From Candidatus Zixiibacteriota bacterium (GTDB lineage Bacteria > Zixibacteria > MSB-5A5 > GN15 > FEB-12): DNA of 13,884 nt. The position numbers and the translations under genes were made by a program. Under the pieces are notes generated by a model. That model searched no databases. It was given only the letters and a program-made list of their open reading frames with translations, and had not been told where the DNA came from. The first letter of the stretch is position 1; each line of letters begins with the position of its first letter. The DNA lies in contig QNAD01000016.1 in assembly GCA_003641345.1 (NCBI GenBank), forward strand, positions 1-13,884. Direction: 5' to 3'. Positions 6,143-13,884 of the stretch are shown piece after piece.

Positions 6143-8467
6143 ATGAAATTTAAACTGATAGGAATGGTTTTATTCCTTTTGTTGCCTTTTGTTGCAACAG
6201 CTCAGAATGGTCTGTACACGATTGACCATATTGATGGTCTTTGGAATACGGATACTTTATCGATTAACACTCCGGTTGTGTTTCATATTCGTACCAACAA
6301 TAATTCACCAGTAAACATTACAGGTCAAACCAATGGCTTTCAGATTTATTCTGATGATGGTGCTATATGGGATACAACTATTGCTGCGGAAACCGGAGCA
6401 ATTGATGCTACAATGTTTGAGCAGACATTTATTAATTGGTTTAGTATAGATGGTGCTGGTGCGGATACTGTAGGTTTTGGCGGTTTTAAATTATTTACGA
6501 TAGGGATACCCGTAGGATTTAATGAAATTACTTATACTATTACAATTGGACCGATTGATGCTTCCAATCATAAAAAAACAATCTGTATTGATTCATCTTA
6601 TTATCCGCCGGCAAGTGCCTGGACTTGGGCGAGTTTTGAGGGAGAATTTTACCCTGACTGGGGTGGTCCATATTGTTTTACTATTTTTGACCCGTCAGCA
6701 CCAGAAGTTTCTAATTTGATTTTATCTGATGAAACTTTAGATTTTTATGGTGTTGCAGGAGGAGAGATTCCATCGGCACAACAGTTGACTATAAGTTCCG
6801 ATGGCGAACCGCTCTTTTTTACTTTAACAGAAAATGCCGATTGGCTAGTTTTATCTCCAACACAAGGAACAACAGTTGACAATATTAACGTATTGGTAAA
6901 TACAATAGGATTGACAGCAGGTTCATATTCTGAGACGATTGTAGTTACTTCATCTACAGCGGATAATTCGCCACAGGAAGTGGTTGTAAATCTTGTTATG
7001 GAGGAGCCACCGCCTCAAATATCAGTTAGCGATAATCAGTTTTTCTTTAATGCTGTGCAAGGTGAATCTAATCCACCTTCAAAGACTCTGACTATAACAA
7101 ATGGTGGAGGGAGCAGTTTGAATTGGTCTATTACTAATAGTGAGAGTTGGTTGTCTCTTTCGCCTCTGGCTGGTGTAGATTCAAATGATGTTACGATTTC
7201 AATTGATATTACAGGGTTAACTTTTGGAGATTATGAAGATACAATCACGATTTCTGATCCTTTAGCTGTTAATAATCCGGTAAAGATACCAATTTTTTTG
7301 GGTGTTGGTTCTGATTTACCTATAATTCAGGTTTTGGATACTTTTAATTATGTCAATGTCCCTGCTCCAACTTCTTCGATTCCACCGTGGACAATAACAA
7401 TACAAAATGGAGGAGCAGGAGCTTTTAATTTTTGGTTAGAGGAAGATTCTCCCAGAATATTAACTATGACTCCTTCATCAGGAGTATCACCGCAGTCGGT
7501 AGAAATCGGATTTAAAGTAAATTCAGGTTCTGCGGGTGATAATTTTTCGGATACTGTTTGGGTATATTCCAATGAAGCGATTAATTCGCCGGTTCCGGTT
7601 ATATTTCTCCTTCATTTTACAGAACATCCGGCTACAATACGGTTAAGTCGTGATACCGTACCGGTATTTCTTTTTGAATGCGATAATGGGGCGGAGAATG
7701 AACTGCCATCGGAGAATTTCGTAGTGGATAATATTGGTGGAGATGATCCAATGTATTATAAACTTCATTATGAGTCAGATTTATTTACATTAAGCTCCGA
7801 TTCAGGTATAGCTCCTCAGTTGATAACTCTATCAGCAATTTATAATGATTATCCGATTGGTACTTATCTTGATACAATTGTTTGTGAAGGCATTAATTCA
7901 ATAAATAGATTTGATACGTTGATTGTCAAATATAACATTATATCAGGTTTGTCTGACCCGGAAATATGGATGTCTAAACAAGGCTTTGTTGTACCGGTGC
8001 AGGAAAATTCCGGACCGACTTTCCCTCTTTCATTTGAAATAAGAAATGCAGTAGGCGGATGTATGGAATGGGAAATTCAAGAACATGTTTCATGGTTATT
8101 TCCATCGGTAACATTAGGAAATGTTCCTACCTCGTTGAATCTTGGAGTTAACCCGGGTGGATTGACAATGGGGTTTTATCAGGATTCTTTGTATGTTGTA
8201 GCACCTGATGCAACTAATTCACCTGATTTACTCTTACTAATACTTAAAGTATGGCGTTTCCATGGTGATTGGGATTATGATGGCGATGTACATATAATTG
8301 ATTTGATTGCTAATGTTAATTACCTTTTTCATGAAGGACCTGATCCTAAGCCGGAACGGATTGTTGGCGATTTGAATTGTGATAGACTAATCACGGTAAG
8401 TGATTTAACTTATATGGTTGCATATTTATTCGAACAGGGTCCGATACCTTGTGGTAATCCTTATTAA
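6143..8467 (+). CDS. Secreted multi-domain beta-repeat (BACON/Ig-like) protein with C-terminal dockerin-type module
   Basis: A 774-residue exported protein with no enzymatic motif that I recognise. Residues 1-21 form a signal peptide: a short basic start, a Leu-rich core and an ATAQ cleavage-like site. An unassigned beta-rich domain follows (about 22-189). Then come five related blocks of about 95-110 residues (about 190-284, 292-387, 393-492, 497-605, 606-705). The clearest ones carry a W-L-x-L-S-P / S-x-G pattern and a G-x-Y-x-x-T/D-x-I strand typical of BACON-like beta sandwiches. The fourth and fifth are more diverged. Residues 708-770 hold two EF-hand-like loops, D709-W-D711-Y-D713 ending in an Asp and a second D-L-N-C-D loop, each followed by YLFxxGPxP, as in type I dockerins. 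Probable roles are surface or extracellular binding, adhesion or scaffolding. BACON domains are often linked to carbohydrate binding, but nothing here fixes a ligand. It has its own promoter and terminator, so it is likely monocistronic. Confidence 0.85.
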   Translation: MKFKLIGMVLFLLLPFVATAQNGLYTIDHIDGLWNTDTLSINTPVVFHIRTNNNSPVNITGQTNGFQIYSDDGAIWDTTIAAETGAIDATMFEQTFINWFSIDGAGADTVGFGGFKLFTIGIPVGFNEITYTITIGPIDASNHKKTICIDSSYYPPASAWTWASFEGEFYPDWGGPYCFTIFDPSAPEVSNLILSDETLDFYGVAGGEIPSAQQLTISSDGEPLFFTLTENADWLVLSPTQGTTVDNINVLVNTIGLTAGSYSETIVVTSSTADNSPQEVVVNLVMEEPPPQISVSDNQFFFNAVQGESNPPSKTLTITNGGGSSLNWSITNSESWLSLSPLAGVDSNDVTISIDITGLTFGDYEDTITISDPLAVNNPVKIPIFLGVGSDLPIIQVLDTFNYVNVPAPTSSIPPWTITIQNGGAGAFNFWLEEDSPRILTMTPSSGVSPQSVEIGFKVNSGSAGDNFSDTVWVYSNEAINSPVPVIFLLHFTEHPATIRLSRDTVPVFLFECDNGAENELPSENFVVDNIGGDDPMYYKLHYESDLFTLSSDSGIAPQLITLSAIYNDYPIGTYLDTIVCEGINSINRFDTLIVKYNIISGLSDPEIWMSKQGFVVPVQENSGPTFPLSFEIRNAVGGCMEWEIQEHVSWLFPSVTLGNVPTSLNLGVNPGGLTMGFYQDSLYVVAPDATNSPDLLLLILKVWRFHGDWDYDGDVHIIDLIANVNYLFHEGPDPKPERIVGDLNCDRLITVSDLTYMVAYLFEQGPIPCGNPY

Positions 8468-8488
8468 CTATATTTTACTGTAAATTAC

Positions 8489-8520
8489 AAATCCCCCAAA
8501 TTAAATTGGGGGATTTCTTA
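8489..8520 (+). terminator. Rho-independent terminator after the beta-repeat protein
   Basis: AAATCCCCCAA (8489-8499) and TTGGGGGATTT (8506-8516) form a perfect 11-bp stem around a 6-nt loop. The stem starts 21 nt after the stop codon and is followed by CTTATTTAT. The symmetrical A-rich and T-rich flanks could let it work in both directions. Confidence 0.88.
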
Positions 8521-8626
8521 TTTATAACTCCAACCACATTTATTAGCAATTTAAACATTCTTATTGACAGAATGCATTTCCTGCGTTTTTGTTTATCTTC
8601 TTGACAAATTACAACTTTCACATAAC

Positions 8627-8656
8627 TTATCATAAAGTACTAACTTAAGTTATATT
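8627..8656 (+). promoter_or_regulatory. Possible promoter with a 12-bp palindrome over the -10 region, upstream of the M1 peptidase
   Basis: TAACTTAAGTTA (8641-8652) is a perfect palindrome. It runs into TATATT (8651-8656), a reasonable -10, with TTATCA (8627-8632) as a weak -35 at 18 nt. If both are real, a dimeric regulator at the palindrome would occlude the promoter. Two TTGACA boxes further upstream (8564, 8601) lack a well-placed -10. Confidence 0.35.
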
Positions 8657-8677
8657 ATTCACCATATTAATTATCTT

Positions 8678-8706
8678 CGGGTATAACCCGACAATATTGT
8701 TGGAGG
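8678..8706 (+). promoter_or_regulatory. Hairpin, 10-bp palindrome and Shine-Dalgarno of the M1 peptidase gene
   Basis: CGGGT (8678-8682) and ACCCG (8686-8690) form a 5-bp stem with an ATA loop. The perfect palindrome ACAATATTGT (8691-8700) follows at once, then the ribosome site GGAGG (8702-8706), 4 nt before the ATG at 8711. The strong GGAGG and the signal peptide right after the ATG support the start. The two symmetric elements could be an operator or leader structure. Confidence 0.5.
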
Positions 8707-8710
8707 AAAA

Positions 8711-10969
8711 ATGACAAATTATTTTAATTCTCGTATTATTTTTGTGTCAATTATAATAATTATTGCTTTGGCTATATCTGCTGTTGGTATAGATTCTGAC
8801 AATATTGATAATGATATAAGAGATTGGACTAAAGCGACCCCCTCTGAGATTCATCAGGAGATGTGGAAGCATAAGGTTGAAGCTTTAGAAAAATATTTTG
8901 AACATCAAGAAGCTCAAAAATTGGAGAAAGCTTCTTTTGATCAAGTAAATTATGACATGAAATTTTACGATATCAATATCAGAGTTGATGATACTACGGA
9001 AATTTTATATGGGATCGTGAAGTTTGTTGCGGAAGCTGTTGAAAATGGAGTGGAAGCGGTTGATGTTGACTTTTATGATAATATGACTATAGATTCAATA
9101 GTTGCTTCAGGCGGTCAACTATCCTATACCAGATCAAATAATGTTGTTACGATTACTTTAGACCAAACATATAATGAAACCGAGCAATTTGAATTTGATT
9201 TTTATTATCATGGTCATCCAACTGAAGGTGGTTTGCAGGCGTTTTCATTTAGTCTTCGTTATGGTTATAAAGTTATGGCTTCTTTGAGTGAACCTTATTC
9301 AGCTCGCACCTGGTGGCCCTGTAAAGATAGAATGGACGATAAAGCTGACTCATTCAATATAGCAGTTACAATTGACACTCTTTATTATTGTGGTTCCAAT
9401 GGTACTTTGGATTCTGTCGTTGCCGATGGTAGTAATGTCCATACATTTTATTATCGGGTTCGTTATCCTATGGTAACATATCTTTTTTCACTGGCAATAA
9501 GTAAATATACGGTTTGGGAAGATGAATGGGTTTATAATGACGGTTTGGATACTATGCCTATAGTTCATGCTGTTTATCCAGATAGATATACTTATTCATT
9601 GGACAAATACGATGTAACCCCTCAGGCTATATCTGTTTATTCAAGTCAATATGGATTGTATCCATTTTCTGAAGAGAAATACGGTCATGCTAACTTCGAA
9701 TGGGGAGGAGGCATGGAACATCAGACGATGACTTCTATGACCGGAGGTACTTTTGGATTTTCAGAGCCTGTGATAATTCATGAATTAGCTCATCAATGGT
9801 TCGGGGATTATATAACTTGTAATAACTGGTCTGATATTTGGCTTAATGAAGGATGGGCATCCTACTCAGAAGCTTTATTCTATCAAGTTACTGAAGGTTG
9901 GGAGTCGTATCATTCCTATATGGCTGGCATGAAATATACCAATGGCGGGACAATTTATATTAGTGACACAACCGATGTATGGAATATTTTCGGTTTAATA
10001 GTTTATGATAAAGGAGCATGGGTTTGTCATATGCTTCGAGGGATTTTAGGCGATTCTTTATTTTTTGAAGGAATAAATGCTTATTATAATTCTCAGTATC
10101 AAAATGCTTCAGCTACAACTGAACAATTTCGTGATGTTTTTGAGAATGCAACCGGAGTGGAGCTGGATTGGTTCTTTGAGGATTGGATTTATGGTGAATT
10201 TTATCCCAATTATAGATTTTCGTATTGGACAGAACCATCTGATACTTCCGGGTACGAGGTTTATTTGTATGTCAGACAGTCACAATATTCGGAGCCGAAT
10301 AATTTTAGGATGCCTATAGATTTTAATTTTAACTATTTAGATGCAACTAATGATACTTTGGTGTTTTTTAACGACCAAAAAAGGCAATTGTTTAAGTCGA
10401 ATCATCCAGAATCGATAATTTCAATTGAAATAGACCCATCGGAATGGATATTGAAAAATGCTTTCCAGGAAACATGGACGATGCACATCATTACATTTGA
10501 CGGAGAATTAAAAAACGGGGAACAAGCAGAACCGTATTTGGATACAATTGAAGTAAGAGGCAATGGCGGTTTATACAGCTATGAAGTTACAAGCGGAAGT
10601 TTGCCTGATGGGATTGTACTCGATTTTAATACTGGTATTTTGTCAGGTACATCTTATGAAACAGGTGATTTTAATTTTGGAGTCTTCGTTAATGAAACGA
10701 ACACAGTTTACAAAGATAGTCTGGATTATAATATAACTCTCGTACCGTATTCTTCAGGTATTCCGGGAGATTTCAATATTAGCGGAGATGTCGGTATTGC
10801 TGATGTTACCGGATTAGTAGATTATTTATTTCAACAGGGATCAGCACCTTTAATTATGAATTTAGCTGATGCCGACGGTTCCTGTGATATAGGTATTTCC
10901 GATCTTACTACTTTAGTCGATTATCTCTTTAATGGGGGGGCGGCACCTCTGATGGGTTGTGTTTCGTAG
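8711..10969 (+). CDS. Secreted M1-family zinc metallo-aminopeptidase with Ig-like and dockerin-type C-terminal domains
   Basis: A 752-residue exported peptidase expected to remove N-terminal residues from peptides outside the cytoplasm. Residues 1 to about 25 are a signal peptide with an Ile-rich core. A beta-rich N domain (about 75-270) precedes the catalytic domain. Zinc ligands are visible in H357-E-L-A-H361 and, 18 residues later, Glu380 in LNEGWASY. The exopeptidase motif, GAMEN in classical members, reads GGGMEH (332-337). Tyr432 in VYDKGAW is the likely transition-state tyrosine. A beta segment follows (about 510-590), then an Ig-like domain of the putative-Ig/cadherin type (about 595-684, with SLPDGIVLDFNTGILSG). 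The C-terminal dockerin-like module (about 686-748) has two calcium loops, D687-F-N-I-S and D-A-D-G-S. It lacks the long helical C-terminal domain of PepN, so it resembles the shorter M1 enzymes. Family and active site are firm. Substrate preference is unknown. Confidence 0.93.
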   Translation: MTNYFNSRIIFVSIIIIIALAISAVGIDSDNIDNDIRDWTKATPSEIHQEMWKHKVEALEKYFEHQEAQKLEKASFDQVNYDMKFYDINIRVDDTTEILYGIVKFVAEAVENGVEAVDVDFYDNMTIDSIVASGGQLSYTRSNNVVTITLDQTYNETEQFEFDFYYHGHPTEGGLQAFSFSLRYGYKVMASLSEPYSARTWWPCKDRMDDKADSFNIAVTIDTLYYCGSNGTLDSVVADGSNVHTFYYRVRYPMVTYLFSLAISKYTVWEDEWVYNDGLDTMPIVHAVYPDRYTYSLDKYDVTPQAISVYSSQYGLYPFSEEKYGHANFEWGGGMEHQTMTSMTGGTFGFSEPVIIHELAHQWFGDYITCNNWSDIWLNEGWASYSEALFYQVTEGWESYHSYMAGMKYTNGGTIYISDTTDVWNIFGLIVYDKGAWVCHMLRGILGDSLFFEGINAYYNSQYQNASATTEQFRDVFENATGVELDWFFEDWIYGEFYPNYRFSYWTEPSDTSGYEVYLYVRQSQYSEPNNFRMPIDFNFNYLDATNDTLVFFNDQKRQLFKSNHPESIISIEIDPSEWILKNAFQETWTMHIITFDGELKNGEQAEPYLDTIEVRGNGGLYSYEVTSGSLPDGIVLDFNTGILSGTSYETGDFNFGVFVNETNTVYKDSLDYNITLVPYSSGIPGDFNISGDVGIADVTGLVDYLFQQGSAPLIMNLADADGSCDIGISDLTTLVDYLFNGGAAPLMGCVS

Positions 10970-10990
10970 TTCTGATATTAAATTATGTAA

Positions 10991-11024
10991 AAAGGGTGGT
11001 TCTTTTTAAGAGCCACCCTTTTTT
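10991..11024 (+). terminator. Rho-independent terminator after the M1 peptidase gene
   Basis: AAAGGGTGGTTCTT (10991-11004) pairs with AAGAGCCACCCTTT (11008-11021), 14 positions with one T-G pair, around a TTT loop and followed by a T-run. An A-run precedes the stem, so it may be bidirectional. It closes the unit before miaB. Confidence 0.92.
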
Positions 11025-11034
11025 ATAATTTTAA

Positions 11035-11063
11035 TTGCATTTTAGTAATAAAAAACGTAATAT
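11035..11063 (+). promoter_or_regulatory. Candidate promoter for the miaB unit
   Basis: TTGCAT (11035-11040) and TAATAT (11058-11063) are separated by the ideal 17 nt. They lie between the preceding terminator and the miaB start, giving a leader of about 38 nt. Each box departs from consensus, so this is a moderate call. Confidence 0.4.
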
Positions 11064-11107
11064 TTTTTAAGATTTGAATTATCCGGTTTACTATCCGGGA
11101 GATAAAT

Positions 11108-12430
11108 ATGCAACAAAGAGACAGATTGAAAACTTTTCATATTTCCACATTCGGTTGTCAGATGAATTTAGCTGATTCGTCAACTTTGGCTTCGACCCTT
11201 ATTACCAGAGGCTACAAACGTGTAGAGTCAGAAAGTGACGCTGATTTGTTGATATTTAATACCTGTTCAGTTAGAAAAAAAGCTGAAGATAGAGTTTATG
11301 GTCGGCTGGGTAAAATATATAAATTCAAAAAAAGAAAACCTCACCTGAAAATTGCTGTTGTTGGGTGCATGGCACAAAGGTTGGCAGATGAAATTATAAA
11401 AAAGGCACCATACGTTGATTATGTACTTGGCACTGACCGTGTTTTTGAATTACCCGATGTAATTGAGGGAATCGAAGGCACATCGCCGGTTATGACAGCT
11501 TTTGGTCATGAAAATATTGATATGATAACCCCAGCCAAAGAAACTCAATTCTCAGGTTTTGTTACTATTTCACGCGGGTGTAATAATTTTTGCACTTATT
11601 GTATTGTCCCTTATGTGCGAGGTAAAGAAGTTAGTCATTCTGATAAATTTATTATAGATGCTGTTAAAAAAATGGTCGATGAAGGGGTAGTGGAAATTAC
11701 TTTACTGGGGCAAAATGTAAATAGCTATAATTACAACGGGACTAATTTCCCTAAGTTATTACAGAAAATTGCTCGGGAAACTGGAATTAAAAGACTCAGA
11801 TTCATGACTTCGCACCCAAAAGATCTTTCCAGACAATTAGTTGATGTTATTGCCGATGAACCAAAATTGATGCGTCATATTCATTTGCCATTACAATCTG
11901 GCTCAGATAGAATTCTTAAGCGAATGAAAAGAAATTATTCTTATGACCATTATATGAAAATAATTGAATACATTAATCAAAAATTAGATTATGTTTCTAT
12001 TACTACAGATTTGATTGTTGGATTTCCTTCGGAAACAGAAGAAGAGTTTGAAATGACGCTTGATGCAGCACGGGCAATCAGATATGATACTGCTTTTATG
12101 TTTAGATATTCAGTCCGCCCGGGTACTGTGGCGGCTAATTTTGAGGATGATGTTCCGGAAGAAGATAAAATTAGACGTTTGAATAAATTGATTGAGTTAC
12201 AACAAAAAATTAGCTACGATAAAAACCAAAGAGAGGTTGACAGTATTAATTATTCAGTAGTTGAAGGTTTCTCAAGGAAAAGCAATGACCAATTTAGAGC
12301 AAGAACGGAAGGGAACAAAACAATTATTTTTAAGGCAGGCAGGAATATTCAACCCGGAACTATTTTACCTGTCAAAGTTTTAACGGCGGATGCTTTTACT
12401 CTTCACGGTGAATTGGAGGAGATTAATTGA
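11108..12430 (+). CDS. miaB: tRNA-2-methylthio-N6-isopentenyladenosine37 synthase (MiaB)
   Basis: A 440-residue radical-SAM methylthiotransferase that adds the 2-methylthio group to i6A37 in tRNAs reading UNN codons, in the cytoplasm. The N-terminal domain carries the auxiliary-cluster cysteines Cys17 (FGCQMN), Cys53 (NTCS) and Cys87 (VGCMAQR). The radical-SAM motif is C158-NNF-C162-TY-C165, followed by IVPYVRGKE. MTSHPKD (about 234-240), LPLQSGSD and TTDLIVGFPSETEEEF favour MiaB over RimO or MtaB. A TRAM-type tRNA-binding domain ends the protein (about 375-438). Length is normal and no key residue is missing. The ATG at 11108 follows GGGAG (11097-11101) by 6 nt. Its stop codon overlaps the start of the next gene by one base, so the two are probably one operon. 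Confidence 0.96.
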   Translation: MQQRDRLKTFHISTFGCQMNLADSSTLASTLITRGYKRVESESDADLLIFNTCSVRKKAEDRVYGRLGKIYKFKKRKPHLKIAVVGCMAQRLADEIIKKAPYVDYVLGTDRVFELPDVIEGIEGTSPVMTAFGHENIDMITPAKETQFSGFVTISRGCNNFCTYCIVPYVRGKEVSHSDKFIIDAVKKMVDEGVVEITLLGQNVNSYNYNGTNFPKLLQKIARETGIKRLRFMTSHPKDLSRQLVDVIADEPKLMRHIHLPLQSGSDRILKRMKRNYSYDHYMKIIEYINQKLDYVSITTDLIVGFPSETEEEFEMTLDAARAIRYDTAFMFRYSVRPGTVAANFEDDVPEEDKIRRLNKLIELQQKISYDKNQREVDSINYSVVEGFSRKSNDQFRARTEGNKTIIFKAGRNIQPGTILPVKVLTADAFTLHGELEEIN

Positions 12431-13884
12431 TGAGCGGTTTTGGTTTCACAATTATTATTCCAATAGTATTGTTGGTGTCTTTTATATTTCTTTATATCAG
12501 ATTACAATATACTAAGAATCGGGATTTGCTCGGTAGGTATCAATTCATTTTATCCGGCATTCTATTAGTTTCAGTTACATTCTGGCAATCTGTCAAGCAG
12601 TTATCAGTATATCAAGAATGGTTTCTCAAAGAAGCATATTTTTATATAGATTTAGCACAAATGTTTATATTGTTGGTTTCAGTATTTTTGCTAATTGTAG
12701 CTCTATCTTTTTATGCGGATTATTGGCAAATTAGGAAAGAGGAGATTGAGCAAATTTCTCAAAAGGTTTCTATCCTTACCAATTTACAAAAAGATGCTAA
12801 CGAACCATATCATTTGTTGGAATTATTAAATATTAGTTTAAAAGAGATAGTCTCACATCTTCCGGAATCCTCTGGAGGAATTTTTCTAATAAATCGACTT
12901 CGCAAAGAATTTGTTCTAACCGCTTCCGTTGGATTAACTCAAAAAGAAACCGCTCAATTAGAAAGATATCCTCTAAGAAGAAATATAGTAAGCCAGACTA
13001 TTGATATTGGGGAGCCGATGTTGACCGGTGAGTTTAAGTTTATATCGCCGGAAGGAAACATAACCGAATCTCGTTTTAAGTCATCGCTTGTAATACCATT
13101 TGTATCAGGGACTGAAAAAATTGGTGGTATTATATTACTTTCGGAAGGAAGTAATTATTTTGGAAATACAGAAATAAAATATTTATATCCGGTTGCAAAT
13201 TGGTTGGCAGAGAAAATCAAAACTGCCCGACTAAGCCGTGAGCATAACAAAGCGATTAAAGAAAAGAACGCACAAAAAGAAGAAACAACAGCATTTGTTA
13301 ATAAAATTCTTAAAATGACATCACAGTTGAAAACTTCTGATCCATTAAATTCAATTTGCCAACAGTTGGTTGGTTTTGCAGATTGTAGCTCGGTTCATGT
13401 CTATAATTTAAACAACGGAGTTTTATCTTTTCTCTCCGGTAGTGAACCGCTTTTAAATCTCTCTGAAAATTATCGTACTGCTTTGATTGATGCTCTTGGC
13501 AAGAATAAACCGCTTATAATAAATCAGGAAACAACTTCGGATGATGGAATTAAACGGATTATTTTATCGTCCTTAATTTATCCGTTCCATAATGAAGGTA
13601 AATCTGTCGCACTTCTTTTTAGAAAGGATGCCGCTCCTCTTAATGTTTCTGATTTTGAGTTAAAAGGATTAGATATAATTGCTCAATTCTCAAAGATCGT
13701 TCTGAAGTTAGTTGATAGCACAAAGCTTAATGTAAACCGCCGTAAAGGTTTTGAGCAGATCATTAAATTACTTAAAATAAATGAAATTGAGAAATTTGAG
13801 AAAAGACCGGATTATATTATTGATAAATTGAAAAAGTTTTTACCGACTAAATCAATTTGTATTCCTTTTGAAAAACTTGATGAC
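12430..13884 (+). CDS. Membrane-anchored GAF-domain sensory protein (partial, open at the right edge)
   Basis: At least 485 codons from the ATG at 12430 run without a stop to the window end. The ATG shares one base with the miaB TGA (TGATG). GGAG (12416-12419) is a plausible ribosome site inside miaB. Three hydrophobic segments (about 7-25, 38-53, 76-96) are followed by a charged helical linker. A first GAF-like domain spans about 125-268, with SGGIFLINR and a SSLVIPF-x-x-G-x-x-IGGIILL core. A Lys/Glu-rich coiled linker (about 268-300) leads to a second, more diverged GAF-like domain (about 300-430), and a third similar block may begin near 437. The missing C-terminus should carry the output, perhaps a histidine kinase, a PP2C-type phosphatase or a GGDEF domain; which one cannot be seen. 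Likely an inner-membrane sensor of a cytosolic signal. Confidence is high for the gene, moderate for GAF. Confidence 0.82.
   Translation, partial: MSGFGFTIIIPIVLLVSFIFLYIRLQYTKNRDLLGRYQFILSGILLVSVTFWQSVKQLSVYQEWFLKEAYFYIDLAQMFILLVSVFLLIVALSFYADYWQIRKEEIEQISQKVSILTNLQKDANEPYHLLELLNISLKEIVSHLPESSGGIFLINRLRKEFVLTASVGLTQKETAQLERYPLRRNIVSQTIDIGEPMLTGEFKFISPEGNITESRFKSSLVIPFVSGTEKIGGIILLSEGSNYFGNTEIKYLYPVANWLAEKIKTARLSREHNKAIKEKNAQKEETTAFVNKILKMTSQLKTSDPLNSICQQLVGFADCSSVHVYNLNNGVLSFLSGSEPLLNLSENYRTALIDALGKNKPLIINQETTSDDGIKRIILSSLIYPFHNEGKSVALLFRKDAAPLNVSDFELKGLDIIAQFSKIVLKLVDSTKLNVNRRKGFEQIIKLLKINEIEKFEKRPDYIIDKLKKFLPTKSICIPFEKLDD

Noticed and set aside
8564..8606. Two TTGACA boxes as promoters of the M1 peptidase gene
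   Set aside because: Neither has a recognisable -10 at 16-18 nt. The best downstream fits are poor, so they are not listed as promoters.

Overview
This is an AT-rich bacterial window with six protein-coding genes, all on the + strand. The best guess at origin is an uncultured lineage of the Zixibacteria / FCB neighbourhood. That guess rests on two secreted proteins that end in the same EF-hand dockerin-type tail (a repeated D-x-D/N-x-D/S loop followed by a YLFxxGxxP motif), on BACON-like beta repeats, and on gene content typical of such genomes. It is an inference from style, not a sequence match. No tRNA, rRNA, CRISPR array, transposase or integrase was seen.

Layout. Positions 1-321 hold a tandem repeat of about 76-86 bp units that can fold into hairpins. 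It runs off the left edge. A 932-residue Ski2/Hel308-like helicase (362-3160) follows, with an extra OmpR-type winged helix at its C-terminus. The 256-bp gap after it has a strong REP-like hairpin, a rho-independent terminator and an extended -10 promoter. Next is a full-length Lon protease (3417-5876). Its Ser-Lys proteolytic dyad is intact, but nearly every ATPase motif is altered. After a 266-bp gap with a promoter come two secreted proteins, each with its own Shine-Dalgarno and followed by a clear terminator: a 774-residue beta-repeat protein (6143-8467) and an M1-family metallo-aminopeptidase (8711-10969). Both end in a dockerin-like calcium-binding module. Last is a two-gene unit: miaB (11108-12430), and overlapping its stop codon a membrane protein with GAF domains (12430 to the right edge), which is incomplete here.

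How the parts relate. The terminators and promoters split the window into mostly monocistronic units, so shared strand does not mean one pathway. The dockerin-ended pair are probably exported by the Sec route and share a C-terminal fate. miaB and the GAF-domain protein are probably co-transcribed and translationally coupled. The helicase and Lon stand alone. The observations most worth following are the degenerate-ATPase Lon, the helicase-winged helix fusion, and the hairpin repeat array whose pairing is complete only on the minus-strand transcript.
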